From NCBI RefSeq assembly GCF_000284015.1, contig NC_016943.1, positions 2,211,541 to 2,275,540 on the forward strand: 64,000 nt of DNA, read 5' to 3'. Position numbers and translations under genes: made by a program. Positions 45,833-59,143 of the stretch are shown here, in pieces. The stretch comes from Blastococcus saxobsidens DD2 (GTDB lineage Bacteria > Actinomycetota > Actinomycetes > Mycobacteriales > Geodermatophilaceae). The stretch's first letter is position 1; each line of letters begins with the position of its first letter. A model generated the notes under the pieces. It was not told the origin of the DNA and did no database searches. It was given only the letters and a program-made list of their open reading frames with translations.

Positions 45833-46986
45833 CCCCGGCCGGGGCGGAGGGGCGGGTGGCCAGCAGGGTGGAGGAGCGGGTGGCCAGCGCAGCGGCGCGG
45901 CGGGACGCGCTCCGCGCCACGGCGGCCGAGCGGGGGCTGGACGCCGTCCTGGTCACCCACCTGCTCAACGTGCGGTACCTGACCGGCTTCACCGGTTCCA
46001 ACGGCGCCCTGCTGGTGCGCGCCGACGGCAGCGGCGACCTGCTGGGCACCGACGGCCGGTACACCACCCAGGCGGGCGCGCAGGTGCCCGACCTCGAGCT
46101 GGTCATCGACCGGGGGACCGTGCCGGCGCTGGCCCGTGCCGCCGTGCGTCGGGGGGTGGCCCGGCTGGGCTACGAGTCGCACGACCTCACCGTCGACGGG
46201 CTGCACGGGCTGGAGCGGGTGCTCGCCGATGCCGCGGCCGGCCGACCCGTGCCCGAACTCGCCTCGGTGCGCCGGGCGGTCGAGGCCCAGCGCGCGATCA
46301 AGGACGACGGCGAGATCGCGGCGCTGCGCCGCGCGTGCGCCGTCGCCGACCAGGCGCTCGCCGAGCTCGCGGGCGAGGGGGCGCTGCGGCCGGGCCGCAC
46401 GGAGCTGGAGGTCGGCCGGGAGCTCGACGCCCGGATGCTGCGGCTCGGCGCCGAGGCGCCGTCGTTCGAGACGATCGTCGCCACCGGCGCCAACTCCGCC
46501 ATCCCGCACCACCGGCCCGACTCGACGGTGCTGTGCGAGGGGAACTTCCTCAAGCTCGACTTCGGCGCGACCGTCGACGGCTACCACTCCGACATGACCC
46601 GCACGCTGGTGCTCGGCCACGCGGCCGACTGGCAGCGGGAGGTCTACGAGCTGGTCGCGGCGTCGCAGGCGGCCGGCCGGGCCGCGCTGGTCGTGGGCGC
46701 AGACGTGGTCGCGGTCGACTCCGCCGCCCGGGACGTCATCGTCGGGGCAGGTCACGGCGACCACTTCACGCACGGTCTGGGGCACGGTGTCGGCCTGGAG
46801 ATCCACGAGGCGCCGGGCATCGGCCAGCTGGGCGCAGGTACGCTGGCCGCCGGCATGGCCGTCACCGTGGAGCCGGGGGTGTACCTACCCGGCCACGGCG
46901 GTGTCCGGATCGAGGACACCCTGATCGTCACCGACGACGCGCCCGAGTTGTTGACCCTCACGAGCAAGGAACTGCTGGTTCTCTAG
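45829..46986 (+). CDS. pepQ: M24 metallopeptidase (Xaa-Pro aminopeptidase/dipeptidase, PepQ type)
   Basis: 385 residues. Creatinase-like N-terminal domain (about 20-150) and pita-bread catalytic domain with the five ligands: Asp in [17 protein letters not shown] (two), His in [15 protein letters not shown], Glu in [11 protein letters not shown], and Glu in GVRIEDTL. It cleaves proline-containing peptides. The place before efp matches mycobacterial pepQ-efp-nusB; this is of interest since EF-P relieves stalling at proline runs. GTG 45829 overlaps aroQ, and the TAG stop directly abuts the efp ATG. Confidence 0.9.
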   Translation: MTPAGAEGRVASRVEERVASAAARRDALRATAAERGLDAVLVTHLLNVRYLTGFTGSNGALLVRADGSGDLLGTDGRYTTQAGAQVPDLELVIDRGTVPALARAAVRRGVARLGYESHDLTVDGLHGLERVLADAAAGRPVPELASVRRAVEAQRAIKDDGEIAALRRACAVADQALAELAGEGALRPGRTELEVGRELDARMLRLGAEAPSFETIVATGANSAIPHHRPDSTVLCEGNFLKLDFGATVDGYHSDMTRTLVLGHAADWQREVYELVAASQAAGRAALVVGADVVAVDSAARDVIVGAGHGDHFTHGLGHGVGLEIHEAPGIGQLGAGTLAAGMAVTVEPGVYLPGHGGVRIEDTLIVTDDAPELLTLTSKELLVL

Positions 46987-47547
46987 ATGGCTACCACCAA
47001 CGATCTCAAGAACGGCATGGTCCTCAACCTGGACGGCCAGCTCTGGGCCGTCACCGAGTTCCAGCACGTCAAGCCGGGCAAGGGCGGCGCCTTCGTGCGT
47101 ACCACGCTGAAGAACGTCCTCTCGGGCAAGGTCGTCGACAAGACCTTCAACGCCGGCACCAAGGTGGAGACGGCGAACGTCGACAAGCGGTCGATGACCT
47201 ACCTCTACAAGGACGGCGCCGACTTCGTCTTCATGGACGGCGACACGTTCGACCAGATCCCGGTTCCGGACCAGACCCTCGGTGGCGGCGCGGACTACCT
47301 GCTGGAGAACACCGAGGTCACCGTCGCCATGCATGACGGGAACCCGCTCTACGTCGAGCTGCCGGTCACGATGGAGCTCGTCGTCGAGCACACCGACCCG
47401 GGGCTGCAGGGCGACCGCTCCACCGGTGGCACCAAGCCGGCGACGCTCGAGACCGGCGCGCAGATCCAGGTGCCGTTGTTCATCAGCACCGGCGAGAAGC
47501 TGAAGGTCGACACCCGCGACGGCCGGTACCTCGGCCGCGCCAACTGA
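46987..47547 (+). CDS. efp: Elongation factor P
   Basis: 186 residues, three beta-barrel domains. The modified-residue loop of domain I reads [13 protein letters not shown], with a Lys at the tip as in most bacteria outside the Arg group. [25 protein letters not shown] is the domain II-III hinge block; the end [12 protein letters not shown] form is seen as [13 protein letters not shown]. It helps ribosomes form peptide bonds at consecutive prolines. No gap to the preceding gene (TAG then ATG), so reinitiation or the upstream GAGC sequence must supply ribosomes. Confidence 0.96.
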   Translation: MATTNDLKNGMVLNLDGQLWAVTEFQHVKPGKGGAFVRTTLKNVLSGKVVDKTFNAGTKVETANVDKRSMTYLYKDGADFVFMDGDTFDQIPVPDQTLGGGADYLLENTEVTVAMHDGNPLYVELPVTMELVVEHTDPGLQGDRSTGGTKPATLETGAQIQVPLFISTGEKLKVDTRDGRYLGRAN

Positions 47548-47584
47548 GCGCCGTTCCGATGATCTCCATCCGACCCCTCCGCTG

Positions 47585-47992
47585 ATGGCCGCACGGAGCA
47601 AGGCGCGCAAGCGGGCCGTCGACGTCCTCTACGAGGCCGACGTCCGCGGTCGCGACCGGCTCGAGCTGCTGCGGGAGCGGGTCGCCGACGGGAACCCGCC
47701 GGTGCCCGACCACGCCGTCCGGCTGGTCGAGGGAGTCGACCAGGAGGCTGCGCGCATCGACGAGCTGATCGAGGCGCACGCCGCCAACTGGTCGCTGGAC
47801 CGGCTGCCCGACGTCGACCGCGCCATCCTCCGGATGGCCACCTACGAGCTGCTCTGGGCCGACGACGTCCCCGACGCGGTGGTCATCGACGAGGCGGTCG
47901 AGCTGGCCAAGGCCCTCTCCACCGACGACTCGCCGGGTTACGTCAACGGCGTGCTCGGCGCGATCCTCGCCGCTGAGGTCCCCACGGCCTGA
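47585..47992 (+). CDS. nusB: Transcription antitermination protein NusB
   Basis: 135 residues, all-helical. Begins with ARSKARKRAVDVLYEADVR (RNA-binding Arg-rich start), and ends with DDSPGYVNGVLGAI, typical for NusB. It acts with NusE on rRNA boxA. A nine-codon frame (47559-47585) ends on its ATG. The expected neighbour bldD lies about 3 kb away because accessory genes intervene. Confidence 0.94.
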   Translation: MAARSKARKRAVDVLYEADVRGRDRLELLRERVADGNPPVPDHAVRLVEGVDQEAARIDELIEAHAANWSLDRLPDVDRAILRMATYELLWADDVPDAVVIDEAVELAKALSTDDSPGYVNGVLGAILAAEVPTA

Positions 47993-48021
47993 CGACCGGC
48001 GACGCCTTCCGGGGACGTCAC

Positions 48022-48462
48022 TCAGCCCGGTGTGACGGCCGGGTCGAACCAGCGGAGGCCCGGGAAGCGGCTGAAGCCCCGATCGGCGGTGGCGAGCTGG
48101 GCGCCATGGGTGAGGGCGACTGCGGCCAGATGGGCATCCGGGACCAGGTTGCCCCGAATCCCGCGGTCCTCGCCGGCGAGGCGAGCGAGCAGCTCCCAGG
48201 TCTGGTGACCCGGACGTATCCAGCGGGCGCGCGCGCCCTGCCGGAGCCGGGCCACGAAGTCCAGGGCCACATCCACAGGAGCCGGGTCGGTCAGGAATCG
48301 TGGGTTGGTGACGATCCGGAGGAAGCCGGCGAGTACGGGGTCGTGCAGCGCCAGTTCGTCGGCGCCATCGACCACTCGCCCGAGCCAGTGCGCGTAGACC
48401 TCGTGCTGTTCGGCCTCCCGGCGGAAGGCATACACCAGCACGTTGACGTCCGGAAGGATCAT
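48022..48462 (-). CDS. vapC: PIN-domain ribonuclease toxin, VapC type
   Basis: 146 residues. Begins MILPDVNVLVYAFR, giving the first catalytic Asp (D5); later acidic residues are in LVPDAHLAAVAL and TADRGFSRF, giving the PIN active site. LAGFLRIVTNPRFLTDP marks the subfamily found in actinobacterial VapBC pairs. The ATG at 48462 overlaps the antitoxin stop; an upstream start at 48486 would overlap the antitoxin gene further. Predicted to cut a specific RNA when free of antitoxin. Confidence 0.85.
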   Translation of the reverse strand: MILPDVNVLVYAFRREAEQHEVYAHWLGRVVDGADELALHDPVLAGFLRIVTNPRFLTDPAPVDVALDFVARLRQGARARWIRPGHQTWELLARLAGEDRGIRGNLVPDAHLAAVALTHGAQLATADRGFSRFPGLRWFDPAVTPG

Positions 48463-48695
48463 CGAGATTCGTCCAGCGCGGCCCACACCGCGTCACGATC
48501 CCCGAGGTCGACCAGGAACTCGCCGTCCGGGCTGCCGTAAGCCGGTAGCGGGCTGCGTGGTGCGGAACACGGGCGGCTGTCCAGAAGAAGGCGCAAGGCC
48601 TCCTCCACCAGGCTGGTCGTCGTCCGCCCGCTTGCGGCGGCCCGGGCCCGCACCTCCTCGAGCAACCCGTCGGGAAGGTTCATCGAGGTTCGCAT
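48459..48695 (-). CDS. vapB: Ribbon-helix-helix antitoxin, VapB type
   Basis: 78 residues. The N-terminal MRTSMNLPDGLLEEVRARA is a ribbon-helix-helix DNA-binding arm, followed by a helix (TSLVEEALRLLL) and a loose C-terminus that should bind the toxin. The frame continues open upstream for a long way, but ATG 48695 is fixed by family start and by the TATGCT box 7 bases before it. A palindrome spans the start codon and probably serves as the operator. Confidence 0.8.
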   Translation of the reverse strand: MRTSMNLPDGLLEEVRARAAASGRTTTSLVEEALRLLLDSRPCSAPRSPLPAYGSPDGEFLVDLGDRDAVWAALDESR

Positions 48696-48718
48696 GCATA
48701 CGAGCATACGAGTCAGGT
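48690..48718 (-). promoter_or_regulatory. vapB promoter and operator-like repeats
   Basis: On the minus strand TATGCT (plus strand AGCATA, 48703-48708) is a -10 box 7 bases before the ATG. Overlapping it are two direct copies of GCATACGA (plus strand 48696-48703 and 48704-48711) and the near-palindrome TCGCATGCATACGA. Consistent with autorepression by the antitoxin. Confidence 0.45.
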
Positions 48719-48760
48719 CATGGATATGCGCCCGCACGGTGTGCCCGGAGGATGACGGTG

Positions 48761-49792
48761 TCAGTGCAGGTCGCGTCGGGCGAACAGCCAGACGCCGACA
48801 CCGACGATCACCGCGGCGAACGCACCGACCACCAGGCCACCCTGCAGGTTGGTGACCAGGTAGGACGGCGGTTCGCTCATCCCCGACCCCATGGCGCTGT
48901 AGTCGTACACCCGGAGGCCGTCGGGGAGGACCAGGGCGATCGCATTGATGGACAGCAGCCACCGGTCCAGCGTCGGGTCGTAGATCCGCAGCGCGTTCTC
49001 CAGGATCGCGAAGTAGACGAAACCGACCCCCAGCGACGCCCCGGTGTTGCGCACGAGGTTGGCCAGCCCGAAACCGATCAGCGAGATCAGCACCACGAGG
49101 AGCACCGATCGGCCCTGCGCGGCCAGCAGGTCGGCCCAGAAGCCGTCCTGCGGCTCCTGATCGTTGCCCACGAGAGTGCTCAGGATCCACGCCATGAGCA
49201 GCCAGCCGGCCTGTGCGGCGACCCCGATGGCCGCCGCCGCCAGCGCGAGGACGCCGATCTTGGTGCCCATCACCCGCAGCCGGCTCGGCACCCAGAAGAG
49301 CAGCGCCACGATGGTCCGGTGCGACCACTCGGCCCCGATCCACGTCGCCCCGATCAGGAAGGCCAGCACGGCGGCGGCCGCCGCGAAGGCCATGGCGCCG
49401 GCCGGGCCGGTCGCCGCGAAATCGAAGGGCGCGGTGTCGAGGTAGTCCTCGACCCGCCAGGTGGATGTGTCGAGGGGTGGTCCGCAGAAGACCTCGGGGT
49501 CCTGCCCGGCGTCCTCGGCATCCCTCGCGCAGTCCGCCCGCCAGGCCTCCTCGCCGGCGATGAACTCCTGCATCCGCTCCCGGGCGTCGGCGTAGTCGGC
49601 CTCGGTGGGGGCGCCGAAGGTGAGCAGGCCGATGCAGACGGCGGCCAGCCAGCCGATGACCGACAGCCCGAGGAGCACCTGGATGAACCGACGCGCACGG
49701 AAGCGGTGCAGCTCCGCGCGGAACAGGCTGCCGGACCGGTGGGCCGCTCCGGGCTCGGGCGCGACGGTCGGCTCCTGGGTCATCGCGCTCAT
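48761..49792 (-). CDS. ABC-2 type transporter permease
   Basis: 343 residues with about six transmembrane helices; a cytoplasmic N-terminus (residues 1-40) and a large first extracytoplasmic loop (about 65-125) with two Cys residues. The rest is typical of single-chain ABC-2 permeases paired with a separate ATPase. The ATG overlaps the ATPase stop (four bases). Substrate unknown; such pairs export antibiotics, lipids or peptides. Confidence 0.85.
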   Translation of the reverse strand: MSAMTQEPTVAPEPGAAHRSGSLFRAELHRFRARRFIQVLLGLSVIGWLAAVCIGLLTFGAPTEADYADARERMQEFIAGEEAWRADCARDAEDAGQDPEVFCGPPLDTSTWRVEDYLDTAPFDFAATGPAGAMAFAAAAAVLAFLIGATWIGAEWSHRTIVALLFWVPSRLRVMGTKIGVLALAAAAIGVAAQAGWLLMAWILSTLVGNDQEPQDGFWADLLAAQGRSVLLVVLISLIGFGLANLVRNTGASLGVGFVYFAILENALRIYDPTLDRWLLSINAIALVLPDGLRVYDYSAMGSGMSEPPSYLVTNLQGGLVVGAFAAVIVGVGVWLFARRDLH

Positions 49793-50712
49793 GCCCGCTC
49801 CCCGGTGATGGCGAGGAACGCGCTCTCCAGGTCGGGGGTCACGCGGACCAGCTCCTCGAGGTAGTGGCCGTGCTCGGCCAGCAGGCGGGTGATGTCGCCG
49901 GGCGCCGGTGCTCCGTGCACCAGGATCTGCCCGTCGGGCGCCGGCGAGACGGAGAAGCCGCCGCCGGCGAGGACGGCGGCCGCGGCCGCCGGATCCGGCA
50001 CCACCACGCGTACGTCGGCGGCCCCGGCCTGCGTCAGCACCGACGACACCGGCCCCGCGGCGACCCGGCGGCCGCGGGCGAGGATCGTCACCGAGTCGCA
50101 GACCTGCTGGATCTCGGCCAGCAGGTGCGAGGACACGAGCACGGTCGTCCGGCCGTCGGCACCGAGCCGCCGGATGAGTTCGCGGACGTCGCGGATGCCG
50201 GCCGGGTCGAGGCCGTTGCTGGGCTCGTCGAGGATGAGCAGCCGGGGGGACTTGAGCAGCGCCGCGGCGATGCCGAGCCGCTGCTTCATGCCGAGGGAGT
50301 AGCCCTTGAACCGGTCATCGGCGCGCTCACGCAGGTCGACCAGTTCCAGGCACTCCTCGACGCGCTCCCGGGGAACCCCGGCGGTCTCGGCCAGCAGCCG
50401 GAGGTTGCGTCGCCCGGAGAAGCCGGGGAAGAACAGCGGCGTCTCCACGAGCGCGCCCACGTGCCCGACCACCCCTGGGAGGCCCGCGGGCACCGGCTCG
50501 TCCAGCAACCGCATCTGGCCGGCACCGCCGTCGATGCCGACGAGCCCCAGGAGTGCCCGGATGGAGGTGGTCTTGCCCGAGCCGTTCGGGCCGAGGAGGC
50601 CGTGGACGCCGCCGGACTCGACCGTCATGTCCAGGCCGTCGAGGGCCTTGAGCGACTGGCCGCCCCGTCCGCGGTAGGTCTTCGAGACCCCCACCATCTC
50701 CACCGCCGGCAT
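49789..50712 (-). CDS. ABC transporter ATP-binding protein
   Basis: 307 residues. Walker A GLLGPNGSGKTTS, a Q-loop region, signature here YSLGMKQRLGIA, Walker B LLILDEPSNGLDP and the H-loop SSHLLAE are all present. The C-terminal 80 residues are the extension seen in drug-export type ATPases. ATG 50712 with GGGAGG five bases upstream is preferred over the much longer frame to 51012, which would run through the bldD terminator. Confidence 0.9.
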   Translation of the reverse strand: MPAVEMVGVSKTYRGRGGQSLKALDGLDMTVESGGVHGLLGPNGSGKTTSIRALLGLVGIDGGAGQMRLLDEPVPAGLPGVVGHVGALVETPLFFPGFSGRRNLRLLAETAGVPRERVEECLELVDLRERADDRFKGYSLGMKQRLGIAAALLKSPRLLILDEPSNGLDPAGIRDVRELIRRLGADGRTTVLVSSHLLAEIQQVCDSVTILARGRRVAAGPVSSVLTQAGAADVRVVVPDPAAAAAVLAGGGFSVSPAPDGQILVHGAPAPGDITRLLAEHGHYLEELVRVTPDLESAFLAITGERA

Positions 50713-50890
50713 GCGGACCTCCCTGGGTTCCGGATCAGGCGCCCGGGTGCGAGCACCCTGGCACAGCCGGCATCGGCGGAACAGATTCTGGCGCGCGTGT
50801 CGGAACCGTGCGGCCCCGTAACTTGCTACCGGTTCCGGACGACGCCACGAAACCCAGCTCGGGGCACCGGGCGTCCGGCCCGGGAACGAC

Positions 50891-50923
50891 GACGGGCCCC
50901 TGCCGGATCGGCAGGGGCCCGTC
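50891..50923 (-). terminator. Strong terminator of bldD
   Basis: A perfect 14-bp stem (GACGGGCCCCTGCC with its complement) and 5-base loop lie 22 bases past the bldD stop. No T tract. Confidence 0.75.
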
Positions 50924-50944
50924 GCGAGCGAGCTGGGGCCTTCT

Positions 50945-51502
50945 TCAGCGCGGCGAGCGCCGGCGGTCGCCCCACGAGTCGTCGACGTCCTCCTCGAGGT
51001 CCTCGTCACCACCGCTGCTGATGATCCCCTCCATGCCGGGGGAGAGGACGCCCCACTCGATGAGCCGGGTGGTCAGCTCGTCGGGGCTCATGTCGTAGAT
51101 GATCGCCAGCGACTTGAGGTCCTCGGCCCGGATCGAGAGCACCTTGCCGTTGTAGTCGTGCCGCTGGGCCTGGATGGTCGAGGCGTAGCGGGCCAGGGGC
51201 CCGGCCTCGTCGGCGGGCAGCGAGCCCAGCGACTCCAGGTTCAGCACGATCTTGTTCGTCGAGGTGACCGCGGAGCTCGGCCGGGGGTCGGGCAGCAGCT
51301 CCGACACCGGGACGCCGTAGAAGACGGCCAGTTCGGAGAGGCGCTGCACGGTGACGGCGCGGTCGCCTCGTTCGTAGGAGCCGACGACGACCGCCTTCCA
51401 GCGGCCGTGCGACTTGTCCTCCACACCCTGCAGGGACAGACCCTGCTGGTTGCGGATCGCGCGGAGCCGGGCGCCGAGGGCCCGTGAGTAGTCGGTGCTC
51501 AT
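50945..51502 (-). CDS. bldD: Developmental master regulator BldD
   Basis: 185 residues against 167 in Streptomyces. An N-terminal XRE-type helix-turn-helix domain (about 8-70; QQGLSLQGVEDKS and KAVVVGSYERGDRAVTVQRL) and a C-terminal domain that binds cyclic di-GMP. The ligand signature RxD-x8-RxxD is at R114, D116, R125 and D128, the same numbering as in S. coelicolor. The acidic tail (residues 160-180, GGDEDLEEDVDDSW) is an addition. It should repress genes at BldD boxes when bound to tetrameric c-di-GMP. Convergent with nothing; divergent from pyrR. Confidence 0.95.
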   Translation of the reverse strand: MSTDYSRALGARLRAIRNQQGLSLQGVEDKSHGRWKAVVVGSYERGDRAVTVQRLSELAVFYGVPVSELLPDPRPSSAVTSTNKIVLNLESLGSLPADEAGPLARYASTIQAQRHDYNGKVLSIRAEDLKSLAIIYDMSPDELTTRLIEWGVLSPGMEGIISSGGDEDLEEDVDDSWGDRRRSPR

Positions 51503-51544
51503 CGCTGTCTGCTCACTGTCCGTCGTCTCGGATGGGGGCTGGTC

Positions 51545-51559
51545 GTCACGCAGCGTACT
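51545..51559. promoter_or_regulatory. BldD box in the bldD promoter
   Basis: GTCACGCAGCGTACT matches the published BldD operator consensus nTnACnC(A/T)GnGTnAn at eight of nine fixed positions on either strand. It overlaps TACGCT, the likely -10 of bldD on the minus strand (plus strand AGCGTA 51553-51558), about 43 bases before the start codon. Confidence 0.6.
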
Positions 51560-51670
51560 TGCCGAGCCGGGATTCCAACAGACGGGCTGACACGAGCGGT
51601 GGACGCCGGTGCTCGGCCACCACGGTGGGTGTGCGACGCCCCGCCGCGTGGGGGGTCCGGCGCGGTGCAG

Positions 51671-51676
51671 TACCGT
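51671..51676 (+). promoter_or_regulatory. TACCGT -10-like box for the pyr operon
   Basis: TACCGT lies about 18 bases before the left arm of the PyrR hairpin, so a transcript starting near 51684 would contain the whole hairpin. Confidence 0.4.
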
Positions 51677-51693
51677 CGAGCCCGGTCCGACCA

Positions 51694-53260
<1,567 letters not shown>

Positions 53261-53264
<4 letters not shown>

Positions 53265-54550
53265 CGAACTACCTGATCAAGGGCGCGAAGCCCTACGGCG
53301 GGGAGTCCGTCGACATCCTGATCGAGGACGGCCGGATCGCCGCCGTCGGTGGGCCGCTGCCCACCACGGGCGCCGAGGTCGTCGAGGCCGCGGGCCTGGT
53401 GGCGCTGCCCGGGCTGGTGGACCTGCACACCCACCTGCGCGAGCCCGGCCGCGAGGACGCCGAGACGGTCGAGACCGGCAGCCGGGCCGCCGCCCTCGGC
53501 GGCTTCACCGCGGTGCACGCGATGGCCAACACCGACCCGGTCGCCGACACCGCCGGTGTGGTGGAGCAGGTCTGGCGGCTGGGCCAGGAGGCCGGGCTGG
53601 TCGACGTCGTCCCCGTCGGGGCGGTGACCGTCGGGCTGAAGGGCGAGCGGCTGGCAGAGCTCGGCGCGATGGCCGACTCCGCCGCCCGCGTACGGGTCTT
53701 CTCCGACGACGGGCACTGCGTCGCGGACCCAGCGCTCATGCGCCGGGCGCTGGAGTACGTGAAGGCCCTCGACGGCGTCGTCGCCCAGCACGCCGAGGAG
53801 CCGCGGCTGACCGTCGGCGCCCAGATGCACGAGGGCGACCGATCGGCCCGCCTCGGCCTCACCGGCTGGCCGGCCGCTGCGGAGGAGGCGATCATCGCCC
53901 GCGACGTGCTGATCGCCGAGCACGTCGGCGCGCGGCTGCACGTCTGCCACGTGTCGACGGCGGGGTCGGTGGAGATCCTGCGGTGGGCGAAGTCCCGCGG
54001 CGTCCAGGTGACCGCCGAGGTCACCCCGCACCACCTGCTGCTCACCGACGCCTGCGCGGAGAGCTACGACCCGGTGTTCAAGGTCAACCCGCCGCTGCGG
54101 ACCGATGCCGACGTCGAGGCACTGCGGGCGGGTCTGGCCGACGGCACGATCGACGCCGTGGGCACCGACCACGCCCCCCACGCGGTGGAGGACAAGGAGA
54201 GCGAGTGGGCGGAGGCCCGGCCCGGCATGCTCGGGCTGGAGCAGGCGCTCTCGGTGGTCATCGAGACGATGGTCGAGCCGGGCCGGCTGGACTGGACCGG
54301 CGTCGCCGACCGCATGTCGGTGCGCCCGGCGGCCATCGGCCGGCTGGACGGGCACGGCCGTCCGCTGGCCCCCGGGGAGCCGGCCAACCTGGTCCTCGTC
54401 GACCCGGTGGCCCGCGCCACCGTCGACCCGGCGGCGCTGGCCAGCCGCAGCCGCAACAGCCCTTACGCCGGCCGGGAACTCCCCGGCCGGGTGGTCGCGA
54501 CGTTCCTGCGCGGGACGCCGACCGTCCTGGACGGAAAGGCAGTTCGTTGA
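53261..54550 (+). CDS. pyrC: Dihydroorotase
   Basis: 429 residues, amidohydrolase fold. Metal ligands are in [19 protein letters not shown] and [14 protein letters not shown], and the last Asp in [12 protein letters not shown]. This is the class I form (about 45 kDa) that often forms a complex with aspartate carbamoyltransferase. It closes the ring to dihydroorotate. Ends TTGA at the start of a bridging frame; the membrane-protein gene that follows pyrC in mycobacteria and streptomycetes is absent. Confidence 0.95.
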
Positions 54551-54651
54551 CGCACCCGCTTCCCGGCGGCGAGATCTGCACGCTCGCCCCCACCAGCGCC
54601 CCGAGGGGGACCACTGTGCAGATCTCGCAGGAGAGCGGGGTGGCCCGGTGA
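54547..54651 (+). other. Bridging micro-ORF between pyrC and carA
   Basis: A 34-codon frame starts with TTG overlapping the pyrC stop (TTGA) and ends with TGA overlapping the carA start (GTGA). It runs through the REP-like palindrome and spells a Thr/Pro/Ser-rich peptide. No family. Probably a ribosome bridge rather than a protein gene. Confidence 0.35.
54569..54628. repeat. REP-like palindromic element between pyrC and carA
   Basis: GCGAGATCTGCAC (54569-54581) and GTGCAGATCTCGC (54616-54628) are perfect 13-base inverted arms. Inside, CCCCC (54587-54591) and GGGGG (54605-54609) can extend the stem. The 60-base unit looks like a mobile repetitive palindrome of the kind dispersed in actinobacterial genomes. 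Confidence 0.7.
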
Positions 54652-55813
54652 CCGGCGCGATCCTCGTGCTCGAGGACGGCAGGACGTTCCGGGGCGATGC
54701 CTACGGTGCGACCGGGACGACGGTCGGGGAGGCGGTCTTCGCCACCGGGATGACCGGCTACCAGGAGACGCTGACCGACCCCAGCTACGCCGGTCAGATC
54801 GTGGCCATGACGGCGCCGCACATCGGCAACACCGGCGTCAACGACGAGGACGACGAGAGCCGCCGCATGTGGGTGGCCGGCTTCGTCGTCCGCGACCCCG
54901 CCCGCCGCCCGGCCAACTGGCGGGCGACCGGCACCCTCGACGAGGAGCTCAGGGCCCACGGAGTCGTCGGCGTCAGCGGCATCGACACCCGCGCGCTCAC
55001 CCGGCACCTGCGCGACCGCGGCGCGATGCGGGCCGGGATCAGCAGCGAGCTGGACGCCGACGCACTGCTGGTCAGGGTCACCGCCGCCGAGCGCATGACC
55101 GGGGCCGACCTGGCGCCGACGGTGAGCACGCAGCAGCCCTACGTCGTCCCGGCGGTGGGGGAGAAGCGGTTCACCATCGCCGCCCTGGACCTGGGCATCA
55201 AGACCGCCACGCCGCGGCACCTGGCCGCCCTCGGCGTCGAGACGCACGTGCTGCCCTCGACGGCCACCGCCGAGGAGCTGCTCGCCGCCGGCCCGGACGG
55301 CGTCTTCCTCTCCAACGGCCCGGGCGACCCGGCCGCCGCCGACTACGCCGTCGCCGCGGTGCAGGGCGTGCTCGACGCCCGCCGGCCGCTGTTCGGCATC
55401 TGCTTCGGCAACCAGATCCTCGGCCGCGCGCTGGGCCTGGGCACCTACAAGCTGCGCTTCGGCCACCGCGGCCTCAACCAGCCGGTGCTCGACCGGGTGA
55501 GCGGCACGGTGCGGGTGACCAGCCACAACCACGGCTTCGCCGTCGACGCCCCGCTGGACCGGCCCACCGACACGCCCTACGGCCAGGTCGAGGTCAGCCA
55601 CGTCGGGCTCAACGACGACGTCGTCGAGGGGCTGCGCTGCCTGGAGGCGCCCGCGTTCAGCGTGCAGTTCCACCCGGAGTCGGCGGCCGGGCCGCACGAC
55701 GCCGCGCCACTGTTCCAGCGGTTCGTCGACCTCATGGAATCGGCTCGCCGCGGGGACGCGCACGCCGGTGGACCGGCACCGCAGGTCCAGGACAGCACCG
55801 GGGAGAAGATCTG

Positions 55814-55814
<1 letters not shown>
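54648..55814 (+). CDS. carA: Carbamoyl phosphate synthase small subunit
   Basis: 388 residues. N-terminal CPSase small domain with [22 protein letters not shown], then a class I glutaminase domain: nucleophile Cys in [12 protein letters not shown], catalytic His and Glu in [11 protein letters not shown]. It supplies ammonia to CarB. GTG 54648 overlaps the end of the micro-ORF and follows GCAGGAG at some distance. The stop shares one base with the carB ATG (TGATG). Confidence 0.95.

Positions 55815-59139
<3,325 letters not shown>

Positions 59140-59143
<4 letters not shown>

Noticed and set aside
47559..47585. Nine-codon frame between efp and nusB as a fifth bridge ORF
   Set aside because: It does not overlap the efp stop and is so short that chance is the simpler reading.
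54869..55813. Long N-terminal extension of carB
   Set aside because: It overlaps carA in another frame; CarB homologues start at the [16 protein letters not shown] block from ATG 55814.
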